Counted from the stretch's first letter, positions 1-4,336 are shown. The stretch: 6,342 nt of DNA from Hyphomicrobiales bacterium (GCA_003164375.1 PLTE01000023.1:1-6342); one strand, 5' to 3'. Notes: a model not told the origin generated them from the letters alone. Program-made: numbers and translations.

Positions 1-45
1 TTAAAAACGCAATAAGCATCCGTTAGCGAAAGGAAAGACTTCCAC

Positions 46-375
46 ATGCGATATTGGCCACGTCGTGTTTCTGTCTGGGACGGCCCGGCAACCAATGTAG
101 CGATGGCGCGAAGTGGTCCTGATCCGCTAAACCCCACGCGGATTCGAATGCTTCGTGAACGCGGCCTTTCATACAGAGAGATCGGGATATTGATCGCAAA
201 ACAGGATGGACGAAAAATGCCGTATCTTGCCCTTTCTGTCGCTGGAGCGCTTCGTAATTTTCATCGAGGAAATCGCGATGAGGACGGCGAACGTGAGTTC
301 GAGCGTGCGACAGCCAGACAAACCAAGTCCGTCAGTTTAGGTGACGGGATTGGGACTATTATATTTAGAAAATAA
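46..375 (+). CDS. Small HTH-like protein, putative DNA-binding, unknown role
   Basis: A 109-residue protein. Residues about 31-72 (TRIRMLRERGLSYREIGILI onward) read like a helix-turn-helix of the kind that opens recombinase or sigma-like DNA-binding domains: 'RxLRERGLSYREIG' is a typical first and second helix, and the segment around SVAGALRNF could be the recognition helix. The C-terminal third is charged and then ends in a short hydrophobic stretch (GIGTIIF). The ATG at 46 is preceded by AGGAAAG (31-37) at good spacing; the in-frame ATG at 103 has no such site. The gene lies 32 bases upstream of the next gene on the same strand. Codon use is more AT-rich than in the terminase genes, as often seen in accessory phage genes. 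A regulator or DNA-binding role is inferred from the HTH-like pattern only. Confidence 0.65.
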   Translation: MRYWPRRVSVWDGPATNVAMARSGPDPLNPTRIRMLRERGLSYREIGILIAKQDGRKMPYLALSVAGALRNFHRGNRDEDGEREFERATARQTKSVSLGDGIGTIIFRK

Positions 376-407
376 CGCTCTGCGTCAGAGAACGAACCGA
401 GGTTAAA

Positions 408-686
408 ATGAGCAACCCAACAATCAAAATCGGCGGCTTGGCGCTCCGACACGAGGGCAAATTTTGGAATGCCTATTACGCGCTGCCAGATTCGATGGCC
501 GATGCGATCCAGCTCGGCTCTATCGCCATGCGGTTCGTCGAGAATAACCAGGAGCGCAAAGACGCCTTCATGGCGTTGATGCGCGAAGGTGTAGCCGACA
601 TCTTGCAGGAACAGACCGGCACGCGCCCCACGTGGCCGGATGGTCCACAGTCGGCCCCGGAACACGAACGTGCAGGGCACTCTTAA
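408..686 (+). CDS. Conserved phage-type hypothetical protein (92 aa)
   Basis: The protein is soluble and acidic to neutral, with no signal peptide or membrane segment. It opens with IKIGGLALRHEGKFWNAYYA, continues through a helix-forming middle, and ends in a Pro/His-rich tail (TWPDGPQSAPEHERAGHS). The pattern resembles, from memory, small hypothetical proteins found repeatedly in rhizobial prophages, but no function is known to me. The ATG at 408 has GAGG at 399-402 with normal spacing. The next start codon lies 26 bases after the stop, suggesting one transcript. A long minus-strand frame covers the same DNA, but it has no ribosome site or recognisable domain and is treated as a shadow. Confidence 0.7.
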   Translation: MSNPTIKIGGLALRHEGKFWNAYYALPDSMADAIQLGSIAMRFVENNQERKDAFMALMREGVADILQEQTGTRPTWPDGPQSAPEHERAGHS

Positions 687-712
687 GGGAAACGATCAGC
701 AAGCCGCTTCAG

Positions 713-865
713 ATGACGGAAGTGCAGAACCGCGAATTACTTGCAGCCTCTGAACAACGACGACGCGAACATGGTGATCAGGAAGGCAACAGGCATGATC
801 GCCGGCTTGCCGCAAAGCGTGAGCGGCAAGCCAAACGGCGAGAAAAAGCGATAACGTCATGTTAA
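713..865 (+). CDS. Tiny basic protein (50 aa), unknown
   Basis: From the ATG at 713 this is a 50-residue, very polar protein whose second half is a run of Arg/Lys (NRHDRRLAAKRERQAKRREK), likely one long basic helix that could bind nucleic acid. The same frame is open back to an ATG at 632, but that start sits inside the preceding gene and would add an uncharacteristic N-terminus, so I prefer 713. There is no good Shine-Dalgarno at 713; AAGGGA at 685-690 is too distant, so reinitiation after the stop at 684-686 is possible. The final ATG-TTAA overlaps a candidate start of the next gene. The 3' half contains a strong 10-bp hairpin (804-832). Function unknown; moderate confidence that it is translated. 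Confidence 0.5.
   Translation: MTEVQNRELLAASEQRRREHGDQEGNRHDRRLAAKRERQAKRREKAITSC
804..832. repeat. Perfect 10-bp stem-loop inside a coding region
   Basis: GGCTTGCCGC (804-813) and GCGGCAAGCC (823-832) are exact reverse complements around a 9-base loop. After an AAAC bulge, CGCC (800-803) can also pair with GGCG (837-840). No T-tract follows on either strand, so it does not look like a rho-independent terminator. It lies in the Arg-rich 3' half of the tiny gene at 713-865, about 50 bases before the next gene's start, where it could affect translation or RNA decay (inference). Confidence 0.6.
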
Positions 866-869
866 CGCG

Positions 870-874
870 AAGGA
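870..874 (+). promoter_or_regulatory. Shine-Dalgarno deciding the start at 883
   Basis: AAGGA lies 8 bases before the ATG at 883, while the upstream in-frame ATG at 859 has only an A-rich stretch before it. This favours the shorter protein, which removes the basic n-region needed for a lipoprotein signal. Confidence 0.5.
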
Positions 875-882
875 TCACGGCA

Positions 883-1236
883 ATGGGTCTATTTGCTTTT
901 CTATTCGGTTGCGGCGACGATGATGAGGAGGCGCCCGCGTCTGTTCAGGATGCCGTCAATCTTCAAATGCAGCCGCTATGGACGGCTGTGCACGGGACCG
1001 CCTTTGATTTCGATGATGATCTGGCGCACAAGCAAAAGAGGATTGACGAACTGAGCGCCTGGGCCGGAAAGACCGAGGACCGCGCCACGCGGAAGGCTCA
1101 GAGGTATTGGATCTCGGTCGCTCAATATACCATCAACCGCGAACGCCAAGAGCGATCAAAGAAGCGCAGCGCCGAAAAATTACTTCCATCTTTGCCGCCG
1201 TTGCCATCGATCATCAAACGTCAGTTTCCGTACTAA
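883..1236 (+). CDS. Hypothetical protein with hydrophobic MGLF-type N-terminus (117 aa)
   Basis: I choose the ATG at 883 because AAGGA at 870-874 lies 8 bases upstream. The frame also has an ATG at 859 overlapping the preceding gene's stop, which would add eight residues (MLTRRITA) but lacks a good ribosome site. The N-terminus is MGLFAFLFGCGDDDEEA. With the longer start, LFGC could be read as a poor lipoprotein lipobox with a basic n-region; with the shorter start it is just a short hydrophobic anchor or amphipathic patch. The rest is mainly helical and charged (an ISVAQYTINRERQERSKKR helix), then a proline-rich tail (LPSLPPLPSI). No family recognised. It could be membrane-associated, but that is inference. 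Confidence 0.6.
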   Translation: MGLFAFLFGCGDDDEEAPASVQDAVNLQMQPLWTAVHGTAFDFDDDLAHKQKRIDELSAWAGKTEDRATRKAQRYWISVAQYTINRERQERSKKRSAEKLLPSLPPLPSIIKRQFPY

Positions 1237-1258
1237 CGTGTCGTCAGGATCATTCATC

Positions 1259-1534
1259 ATGAGATTGCCAATCACCGAACTCCTCATCACCGATGGCATG
1301 ATCGACGCCCACGAAGCTGAATGGGAGCGATGGAGCGTGCGCCTCAATAAGGTTCCGCGCATGACGACTTACGAGGTGATCCGCGGTCCGGCCGCTGACG
1401 AACCAATCTCAGAAGAAACGCTCAAGATCATCGAGGATCATCCTGGCGACTGGGAGCAGGCGCACTACCGAATGGAACGGCTACGTATCGAGGCGGCGAT
1501 TAAGGCCGCACTTTCGTGTCGAGAGGAAAAATAA
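1259..1534 (+). CDS. Hypothetical protein (91 aa)
   Basis: The ATG at 1259 is chosen because AGGA (1246-1249) sits 9 bases before it; a GTG at 1238 in the same frame would add seven residues and has no ribosome site. The protein begins MRLPITELLITDGMIDAHEA, has a Trp-rich charged segment (EWERWSVRLNK), a central EVIRGPAADEP loop, and ends with two predicted helices (SEETLKIIEDH; AHYRMERLRIEAAIKAAL). It is soluble, acidic and lacks any motif I recognise. Its stop TAA (1532-1534) shares one base with the ATG of a 25-codon ORF. Unknown function. Confidence 0.6.
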   Translation: MRLPITELLITDGMIDAHEAEWERWSVRLNKVPRMTTYEVIRGPAADEPISEETLKIIEDHPGDWEQAHYRMERLRIEAAIKAALSCREEK

Positions 1535-1611
1535 TGGGATTTATATACATGACTCCCTTCGTTACCCGCGTCGCTGGGAAGCGACTGACTTACAAGGCCC
1601 TGATCGCATAG
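1534..1611 (+). CDS. Possible 25-codon coupled peptide
   Basis: The ATG at 1534 overlaps the previous stop (TAATG) and is preceded by GAGAGGAAAA (1521-1530), a good ribosome site. The peptide begins MGFIYMTPFVTRVAG and ends KALIA. Its TAG stop overlaps the AGGAGG ribosome site of the next gene, the arrangement expected of a translationally coupled leader. Against this, the first eight codons lie inside a 22-bp element that recurs inverted at 2730-2751, so the open frame may be incidental to a regulatory site. Low confidence. Confidence 0.3.
   Translation: MGFIYMTPFVTRVAGKRLTYKALIA
1536..1557 (+). repeat. Copy 1 of 22-bp inverted-pair element
   Basis: The element starts GGGATTTATATACATG and ends ACTCCC. 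It matches the reverse complement of 2730-2751 at 21 of 22 positions, the only difference being at element position 5. It is itself an imperfect palindrome (8 of 11 base pairs symmetric, GGGA facing TCCC around a TATATA-like core), as for a dimeric protein's binding site. It overlaps the start of the 25-codon ORF. Confidence 0.75.
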
Positions 1612-1615
1612 GAGG
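1610..1615 (+). promoter_or_regulatory. Strong Shine-Dalgarno overlapping an upstream stop
   Basis: AGGAGG, 5 bases before the ATG at 1621, is the best ribosome site in the window. It shares AG with the TAG stop of the 25-codon ORF (1609-1611), so ribosomes finishing that ORF would sit on or beside it. Confidence 0.7.
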
Positions 1616-1620
1616 CGACG

Positions 1621-1959
1621 ATGGTTGAAAAACCGCGAACCACGCTTACGGACGGCAGACAGGTCTACCCGGAGCATCGCGATACCCTCAAGGATGGTCC
1701 GCGCGCCGGTCAGCAGAAAGACTATGTCGTGCTCGCCGAGGAAGAGCGAGCCAAGGGCTTTGTGCGGCCGGTGCGCCGCTCCTACAAACATCAGAAGTGC
1801 GGGGGCATCACCACAATGGGCCAAACGCTCGCCGAGACTTACGCCCGGCAGCCCGACTTTTATAGCGGTACGTTTTGCTGCCATTGCGCCGCTCATTTCC
1901 CGGTCGGCGCCGACGGCGAGTTCGTCTGGCAAGGAACCAACGAAAAGGTGGGAACGTGA
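1621..1959 (+). CDS. Conserved phage hypothetical protein with Cys/His cluster (112 aa)
   Basis: The ATG at 1621 has an ideal AGGAGG site. The first half is charged and soluble. The second half holds HQKCGGITTMGQTLAETYAR and then TFCCHCAAHFPV: Cys60, Cys86, Cys87 and Cys89, with His58, His88 and His92. This arrangement of a single CG knuckle and a CxxC-like cluster suggests a small zinc-binding fold, although the first half-site has only one Cys plus a His. The KCGGxTxMGxxLAExYARxPxFY...FCCxC pattern resembles, from memory, small proteins of alphaproteobacterial phages; no function is known to me. The final TGA overlaps the GTG start of the next gene by 4 bases. A second + frame over the same DNA is Arg/Ala/Ser-rich and is a shadow. 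Confidence 0.8.
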   Translation: MVEKPRTTLTDGRQVYPEHRDTLKDGPRAGQQKDYVVLAEEERAKGFVRPVRRSYKHQKCGGITTMGQTLAETYARQPDFYSGTFCCHCAAHFPVGADGEFVWQGTNEKVGT

Positions 1960-2234
1960 CGACCTCTCATTCGCCGCTGTCGCAGCTTAAGGCCCAAGCC
2001 GACAAGATCGCGGCGACGCTCAAAGCGGCCGAACGAGGCGAGCAAATCGACGTTCGTTTCGCGGAAAAGATCGAAGCGGCTCGAAGCAAGGACAGCTTCA
2101 AAGTCGGAATCGTCATGGACGACAAGGTAATCACCATCGAAATGCCATGGGCCACGATCCGCAGCACGAACGAAGTCGGACTTGCCGAATACATTCTCAA
2201 CCAGATGCGAGAAGCAAGGGACACCGTGCAATGA
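1956..2234 (+). CDS. Conserved phage-type hypothetical protein (92 aa), GTG start
   Basis: The GTG at 1956 overlaps the previous stop (GTGA) and has AAGG at 1945-1948, 7 bases upstream. The frame extends upstream to an ATG at 1875, but that part is Arg-rich and antiparallel to no known motif, being an out-of-frame reading of the Cys-cluster gene. Residues about 8-50 are helical and charged (LSQLKAQADKIAATLKAAER), likely a coiled coil. A compact domain follows with KVGIVMDDKVITIEMPWATI, then a helix (VGLAEYILNQMREARD). The domain resembles, from memory, small proteins in rhizobial prophages. No catalytic motif. Ends in an ATGA overlap with the next gene, so translation is coupled. Confidence 0.75.
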   Translation: MTTSHSPLSQLKAQADKIAATLKAAERGEQIDVRFAEKIEAARSKDSFKVGIVMDDKVITIEMPWATIRSTNEVGLAEYILNQMREARDTVQ

Positions 2235-2605
2235 CAGAGCAAGCTTTCCTGATCGGTGGCGGTCAAATTCATCGGCTGATCGGCCCGCGCGGTGAAACGC
2301 CGCCGTGCCCCGAGGCCAAGTACAAGCGCGGCGACGTGGTGAAGGTCCGCAACACGAAGGCGCTGGCGAGTTTCCCACGCGAGGCCGTGATAGCGGTTGC
2401 GATCCCGCCGGGTTTTTCCCCTGACCACGCGCTTGCGGACCTCGTAGGCGAGCCGCGTCCGTTGATGGCCCAAGTTGGCTCGCGGTCCATAACCTACGTC
2501 CTGGTCCGCGAGAACGATCCCAAGCCTTATCTGGCGCGCGAGAGGGACCTGTTGCCCAGCGGCAAGCCGCCCGTTGAGATCGGCACAGTGAGCCGCGCGT
2601 CATGA
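2231..2605 (+). CDS. Conserved phage-type hypothetical protein (124 aa)
   Basis: The ATG at 2231 overlaps the previous stop (ATGA) and follows AAGGGA (2216-2221) with 9-base spacing; the frame is open further upstream but only as a shadow of the previous gene. The core segments YKRGDVVKVRNTKALASFPR, EAVIAVAIPPGFSPDHALAD and KPYLARERDLLPSGKPPVEI look beta-rich, and the first resembles a small barrel-like or KOW/SH3-type start (inference). They match, from memory, a hypothetical protein recurring in rhizobial phages. No enzyme motif, signal peptide or membrane segment. It ends with an ATGA overlap with the following 40-residue gene. Function unknown. Confidence 0.75.
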   Translation: MTEQAFLIGGGQIHRLIGPRGETPPCPEAKYKRGDVVKVRNTKALASFPREAVIAVAIPPGFSPDHALADLVGEPRPLMAQVGSRSITYVLVRENDPKPYLARERDLLPSGKPPVEIGTVSRAS

Positions 2606-2724
2606 AAACGCCTAGCGCCCTAGACGCTATCGCGGACAAAGTTCTGCGATACCGGCCCAAGCCCAAGTCAAAGCCAGCGAAGCGGCGCAAGCGCCGCGCG
2701 GCCAAAATCGAGCGGTCAAAATGA
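2602..2724 (+). CDS. Tiny basic protein (40 aa)
   Basis: The ATG at 2602 overlaps the upstream stop as ATGA, so translation is likely coupled; there is no strong separate ribosome site. The sequence starts MKTPSALDAIADKVLRYRPK and continues as a Lys/Arg/Ala/Pro-rich tail (KPKSKPAKRRKRRAAKIERS). The short helical head plus basic tail resembles small proteins I recall from rhizobial prophages. The tail would be expected to bind nucleic acid or to neutralise packaged DNA, but that is inference. It is the last gene before the HNH gene, 12 bases upstream. Confidence 0.6.
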   Translation: MKTPSALDAIADKVLRYRPKPKSKPAKRRKRRAAKIERSK

Positions 2725-2729
2725 GAGCA

Positions 2730-2751
2730 GGGAGTCATGTATATAATTCCC
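2730..2751 (-). repeat. Copy 2 of 22-bp inverted-pair element
   Basis: Reads GGGAGTCATGTATATAA then TTCCC on the + strand; its reverse complement matches 1536-1557 at 21 of 22 bases. It is an imperfect palindrome (8 of 11 symmetric pairs) and spans both the ribosome site region and the ATG (2737) of the HNH gene. It contains a perfect TATAAT (2742-2747), but no -35-like hexamer lies at the right distance. Both copies adjoin AAAATAATGG (1528-1537 upstream of copy 1, 2752-2761 downstream of copy 2). Confidence 0.75.
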
Positions 2752-3417
2752 AAAATAATGGCGTCTTGGAATAAGGGAACAAGCGCGGGACGGGATTTTC
2801 TGGAAGCCAATATTGGCTATACCGGCGACGGTTGCCTGATCTGGCCATTTTATAGAAACCCAGGCCACGGGCGCGGAACCTTTGGCGTTGATGGCGAAGT
2901 CCACTACGCGCACCGCTATATGTGCGAACTTGTTAATGGATCACCGCCGACGCCAGAGCACCAAGCGTCGCATTCTTGCGGCAAAGGGCACGAAGGGTGC
3001 GTCGATCCTCGGCATCTGTCGTGGGCGACTAATTCCAAGAATCAATTGGATCGGCGCGGACATGGTACGCATATCAGCAATACACACGGAAACCGCGGAA
3101 AGATGACGCGAGCGCAAATTGCAGAATTGCAAAGCCTCAAGGGAAGAATGTTACAGACAGAGCGTATGGCAAAGTTTGGAATATCACAGGGAACGGTTCA
3201 GTATTGGCACGGCGTTCGCGCACAGCGGCAGGCCGCACAGCCTCCGATCGATCAAAAGATTGACGCGGCCTTAGATGGTAAGCCAATGCCGATCAAAGAG
3301 TTGGCGCAGAAAATGTACGGTAATACTCGACAAGGAGTTGCCATTATATCGCAGTGGATTCCACACCGTGGCTTTGAGTTTCGCGATGGTGTTGTGTTTC
3401 CGCGCACGTCTCAGTGA
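2737..3417 (+). CDS. HNH endonuclease (HNH_3-like) with C-terminal HTH segments
   Basis: A predicted DNA-cutting enzyme, 226 residues. Residues about 32-110 carry the HNH_3-type pattern: GCLIWP (32-37), a GRGTFGVDG strand, YAHRYMCE (H59, R60), HSC (H79, C81), then CVDPRHLSWAT (C88, D90, H93) and the trailing N102/D105. The usual central Asn of this motif is Asp90. Residues 123-159 (MTRAQIAELQSLKGRMLQTE onward) form an HTH like those of homing endonucleases, and 172-215 (KELAQKMYGNTRQGV) look like a second DNA-binding segment. The ATG at 2737 follows GAGAG/AGGGAG; M8 at 2758 is an alternative without a ribosome site. Base composition is more AT-rich than the terminase genes, fitting an acquired gene. 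Free-standing homing endonuclease or packaging-associated HNH are both possible. Confidence 0.85.
   Translation: MYIIPKIMASWNKGTSAGRDFLEANIGYTGDGCLIWPFYRNPGHGRGTFGVDGEVHYAHRYMCELVNGSPPTPEHQASHSCGKGHEGCVDPRHLSWATNSKNQLDRRGHGTHISNTHGNRGKMTRAQIAELQSLKGRMLQTERMAKFGISQGTVQYWHGVRAQRQAAQPPIDQKIDAALDGKPMPIKELAQKMYGNTRQGVAIISQWIPHRGFEFRDGVVFPRTSQ
2805..2818. repeat. 14-bp perfect palindrome in the HNH gene
   Basis: AGCCAATATTGGCT is exactly self-complementary. It lies in the coding region for Glu-Ala-Asn-Ile-Gly near the protein's N-terminus, 67 bases inside the gene. A single 14-mer palindrome is not far from chance in a window this size. Confidence 0.5.
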
Positions 3418-3432
3418 TATGGGAGGAACCAA

Positions 3433-3753
3433 ATGATCCTGCTTACCGGATTGATGCTCATGGGGTTTTATTCAGGGCCAGCGACCCTTTATCCCTATGA
3501 CCCCGTCTACTGCGACAAGGACGGCGGGGGACCATGCTACGGCGTTTATATGTATCTGCCAAAATCTGCACCGCTTCCCCCAAAAGAAACGTGGTGCAAG
3601 TGGGCAGATATCTCCGGAGATATGGGCAACGGTTGGTATTGGTGGAAGCCGCGCACCGTGGCGGCCGATCGCCAGAAGTATCTGGGCGAGCGCGTATGCT
3701 ACCTTGAGGACAAGGGCGACCCGCACAGCATCAACGACATGCCGCGCGATTAA
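3433..3753 (+). CDS. Small exported-looking protein with four Cys (106 aa)
   Basis: The ATG at 3433 has GGAGG (3422-3426), 6 bases upstream. The N-terminus MILLTGLMLMGFYSGPA is a hydrophobic segment with small residues at its end, like a signal peptide lacking a basic n-region. The remaining protein is Tyr/Trp/Pro-rich with Cys27, Cys35, Cys55 and Cys89, enough for two disulfides in the periplasm. No family recognised. It starts 15 bases after the HNH stop and is followed by a 32-base gap. Its coding DNA contains a 16-bp perfect palindrome (3608-3623). An exported phage accessory protein is the best guess; a membrane-anchored form is also possible. Confidence 0.7.
   Translation: MILLTGLMLMGFYSGPATLYPYDPVYCDKDGGGPCYGVYMYLPKSAPLPPKETWCKWADISGDMGNGWYWWKPRTVAADRQKYLGERVCYLEDKGDPHSINDMPRD
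3608..3623. repeat. 16-bp perfect palindrome
   Basis: ATATCTCCGGAGATAT is exactly self-complementary, sitting in the codons for Asp-Ile-Ser-Gly-Asp of the four-Cys protein. It could be an operator or nuclease site, or chance driven by codon choice; there is no loop, so it would not be a normal hairpin. Confidence 0.55.
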
Positions 3754-3785
3754 TTGCACACTCATCACACAAGCGAGAAACTGAT

Positions 3786-3935
3786 ATGATTCCCCCCGAA
3801 GTTTCAGAAATCGCCGACCTCATGGTGCCGGATGGATGGCGCGACAGCACCATCGAGGATGGCGTACTGAAAGCCGCATGGCGTGTTTACAATGCCGGCT
3901 ACCGGAAGGTCGATGAAGAGGCGCGGTCACGATGA
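3786..3935 (+). CDS. Tiny hypothetical protein (49 aa)
   Basis: The ATG at 3786 follows a weak GAG-type site (GAGAAA, 3775-3780). The product begins MIPPEVSEIADLMVPDGWRD and ends KVDEEARSR. It looks like a compact two-helix soluble protein: an N-terminal helix, a PDGWRDSTIEDGVLK turn and a second helix (AAWRVYNAGYRKV). No motif or family recognised. It ends in an ATGA overlap with the next gene, typical of coupled phage genes. It is shorter than most gene-finder cut-offs, but coupling and composition support it. Confidence 0.6.
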   Translation: MIPPEVSEIADLMVPDGWRDSTIEDGVLKAAWRVYNAGYRKVDEEARSR

Positions 3936-4129
3936 CAGATCGCGAGAGAATCGAAGAATGCTTGGCCCACATACGCGCCTACGCCTCCGTCATTTCGCCC
4001 GAATTTTTAATCGCTGTTAAGCGAAGCGTATACCGAAGGATCAGCGAACCAGCGCGGCCCACGGGGCACCAAAAGCATGCCATCCTAAAATGGCAATTAG
4101 GATCCACAGCCAAAACCACCCGCCGATGA
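3932..4129 (+). CDS. Tiny hypothetical protein (65 aa), 3' end overlapping an opposing gene
   Basis: The ATG at 3932 overlaps the previous stop (ATGA) and has GAGG (3918-3921) upstream. Residues 1-37 (MTDRERIEECLAHIRAYASV onward, to YRRI) form a convincing helical protein. The last 28 residues (SEPARPTGHQKHAILKWQLG onward) come from DNA that is the antisense of a small membrane protein gene and look unlike the first part. The natural protein may have ended near residue 38 and now reads through into the opposing gene, or the 89-base convergent overlap is genuine. Function unknown. Confidence 0.5.
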   Translation: MTDRERIEECLAHIRAYASVISPEFLIAVKRSVYRRISEPARPTGHQKHAILKWQLGSTAKTTRR

Positions 4130-4220
4130 TCCAGTAGGTCGGACGCGCTCCCCACCACGGTCGGGAGGTGAAGATCACGCACAGCACGAAGATGAGCCAA
4201 AACCAAAATCCAAGGGGCAT
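4041..4220 (-). CDS. Small two-helix membrane protein (59 aa)
   Basis: Read on the minus strand from the ATG at 4220-4218, with AGGAAAGG upstream (4239-4228 region) at workable spacing. The frame also extends to an ATG at 4265, but that start has no ribosome site. The protein starts MPLGFWFWLIFVLCVIFTSR, giving a membrane helix at about 3-18, then a polar loop with PWWGARP, then a second very Trp-rich helix at about 29-48 (WIIGGWFWLWILIAILGWHA), ending FGAPWAALVR. The MPxGFWFWLI...LLGWxxFGxP pattern resembles, from memory, a small membrane protein found beside phage genes. Its role is unknown; a membrane or lysis-related accessory is possible but unsupported. It is opposite in direction to all its neighbours. 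Confidence 0.65.
   Translation of the reverse strand: MPLGFWFWLIFVLCVIFTSRPWWGARPTYWIIGGWFWLWILIAILGWHAFGAPWAALVR
4079..4103. repeat. Two mutually exclusive short inverted repeats
   Basis: GCCAT (4079-4083) can pair with ATGGC (4090-4094), or ATCCTAA (4082-4088) with TTAGGAT (4097-4103) around an 8-base loop. They share bases, so only one can form at a time. Both lie inside overlapping coding sequence, with no T-tract, so a terminator is unlikely. Confidence 0.4.
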
Positions 4221-4236
4221 GACGTGGTCGCCTTTC

Positions 4237-4311
4237 CTATGTGCGCGATGAGAGAACGCCGCCATCCCGCGCGCAGTTCCACTTCTCTACCGAATAGCCC
4301 TCGCCAACCAT
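4237..4311 (-). CDS. Possible 24-residue peptide upstream of the membrane gene
   Basis: On the minus strand the ATG at 4311-4309 opens a 24-residue frame whose sequence begins MVGEGYSVEKWNCARDGG and ends in SSRT. The TAG stop (4239-4237) overlaps the ATAGGAAAGG ribosome site of the membrane gene, the same stop-on-ribosome-site layout seen at 1609-1615. An AGG (4320-4318) lies 6 bases before the ATG. The residue mix looks protein-like, but the frame is too short to be certain; it may instead be an untranslated leader. Confidence 0.3.
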   Translation of the reverse strand: MVGEGYSVEKWNCARDGGVLSSRT

Positions 4312-4336
4312 CCCCAACCTAATTAGGGTTAGGACC
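4312..4336. promoter_or_regulatory. Divergent start region with CCTAATTAGG palindrome
   Basis: CCTAATTAGG (4318-4327) is a perfect 10-bp palindrome between the minus-strand start at 4311 and the + start at 4337. Extending it outward gives AACC on one side and GGGTT on the other, one base short of symmetry. It gives AGG-type ribosome sites to both strands (AGGG at 4325-4328 for 4337; AGG at 4320-4318 for 4311) and may also be an operator. No convincing -35/-10 pair is visible in the wider 4221-4336 gap. Confidence 0.35.

Noticed and set aside
2559..2570. GCGGC/GCCGC inverted repeat
   Set aside because: The loop is only two bases and no T-tract follows; it lies in the conserved coding segment LPSGKPPVE.
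1893..2810. Long minus-strand open frame (305 codons)
   Set aside because: Covers four genes joined by ATGA/GTGA overlaps on the + strand; its product is Arg/Ser/Pro-rich without motif.
3773..3794. Possible third degenerate copy of the 22-bp element
   Set aside because: Only 15 of 22 positions match, mostly in the ATATxATTCCC half; too weak to call without other copies.
4003..4024. Possible terminator downstream of the minus-strand gene
   Set aside because: The stem is only 5 bp and is followed by ATTAAAAATT rather than a T-tract on that strand.
4281..4304. tRNA-like D-arm sequence GGTAGAG on the minus strand
   Set aside because: No matching acceptor stem, anticodon arm or T-loop nearby, and the stretch reads as a short open frame.
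4323..4333. Telomere-like TTAGGGTTAGG
   Set aside because: Only about one and a half units, in a region better explained by ribosome-site sequence and a palindrome.
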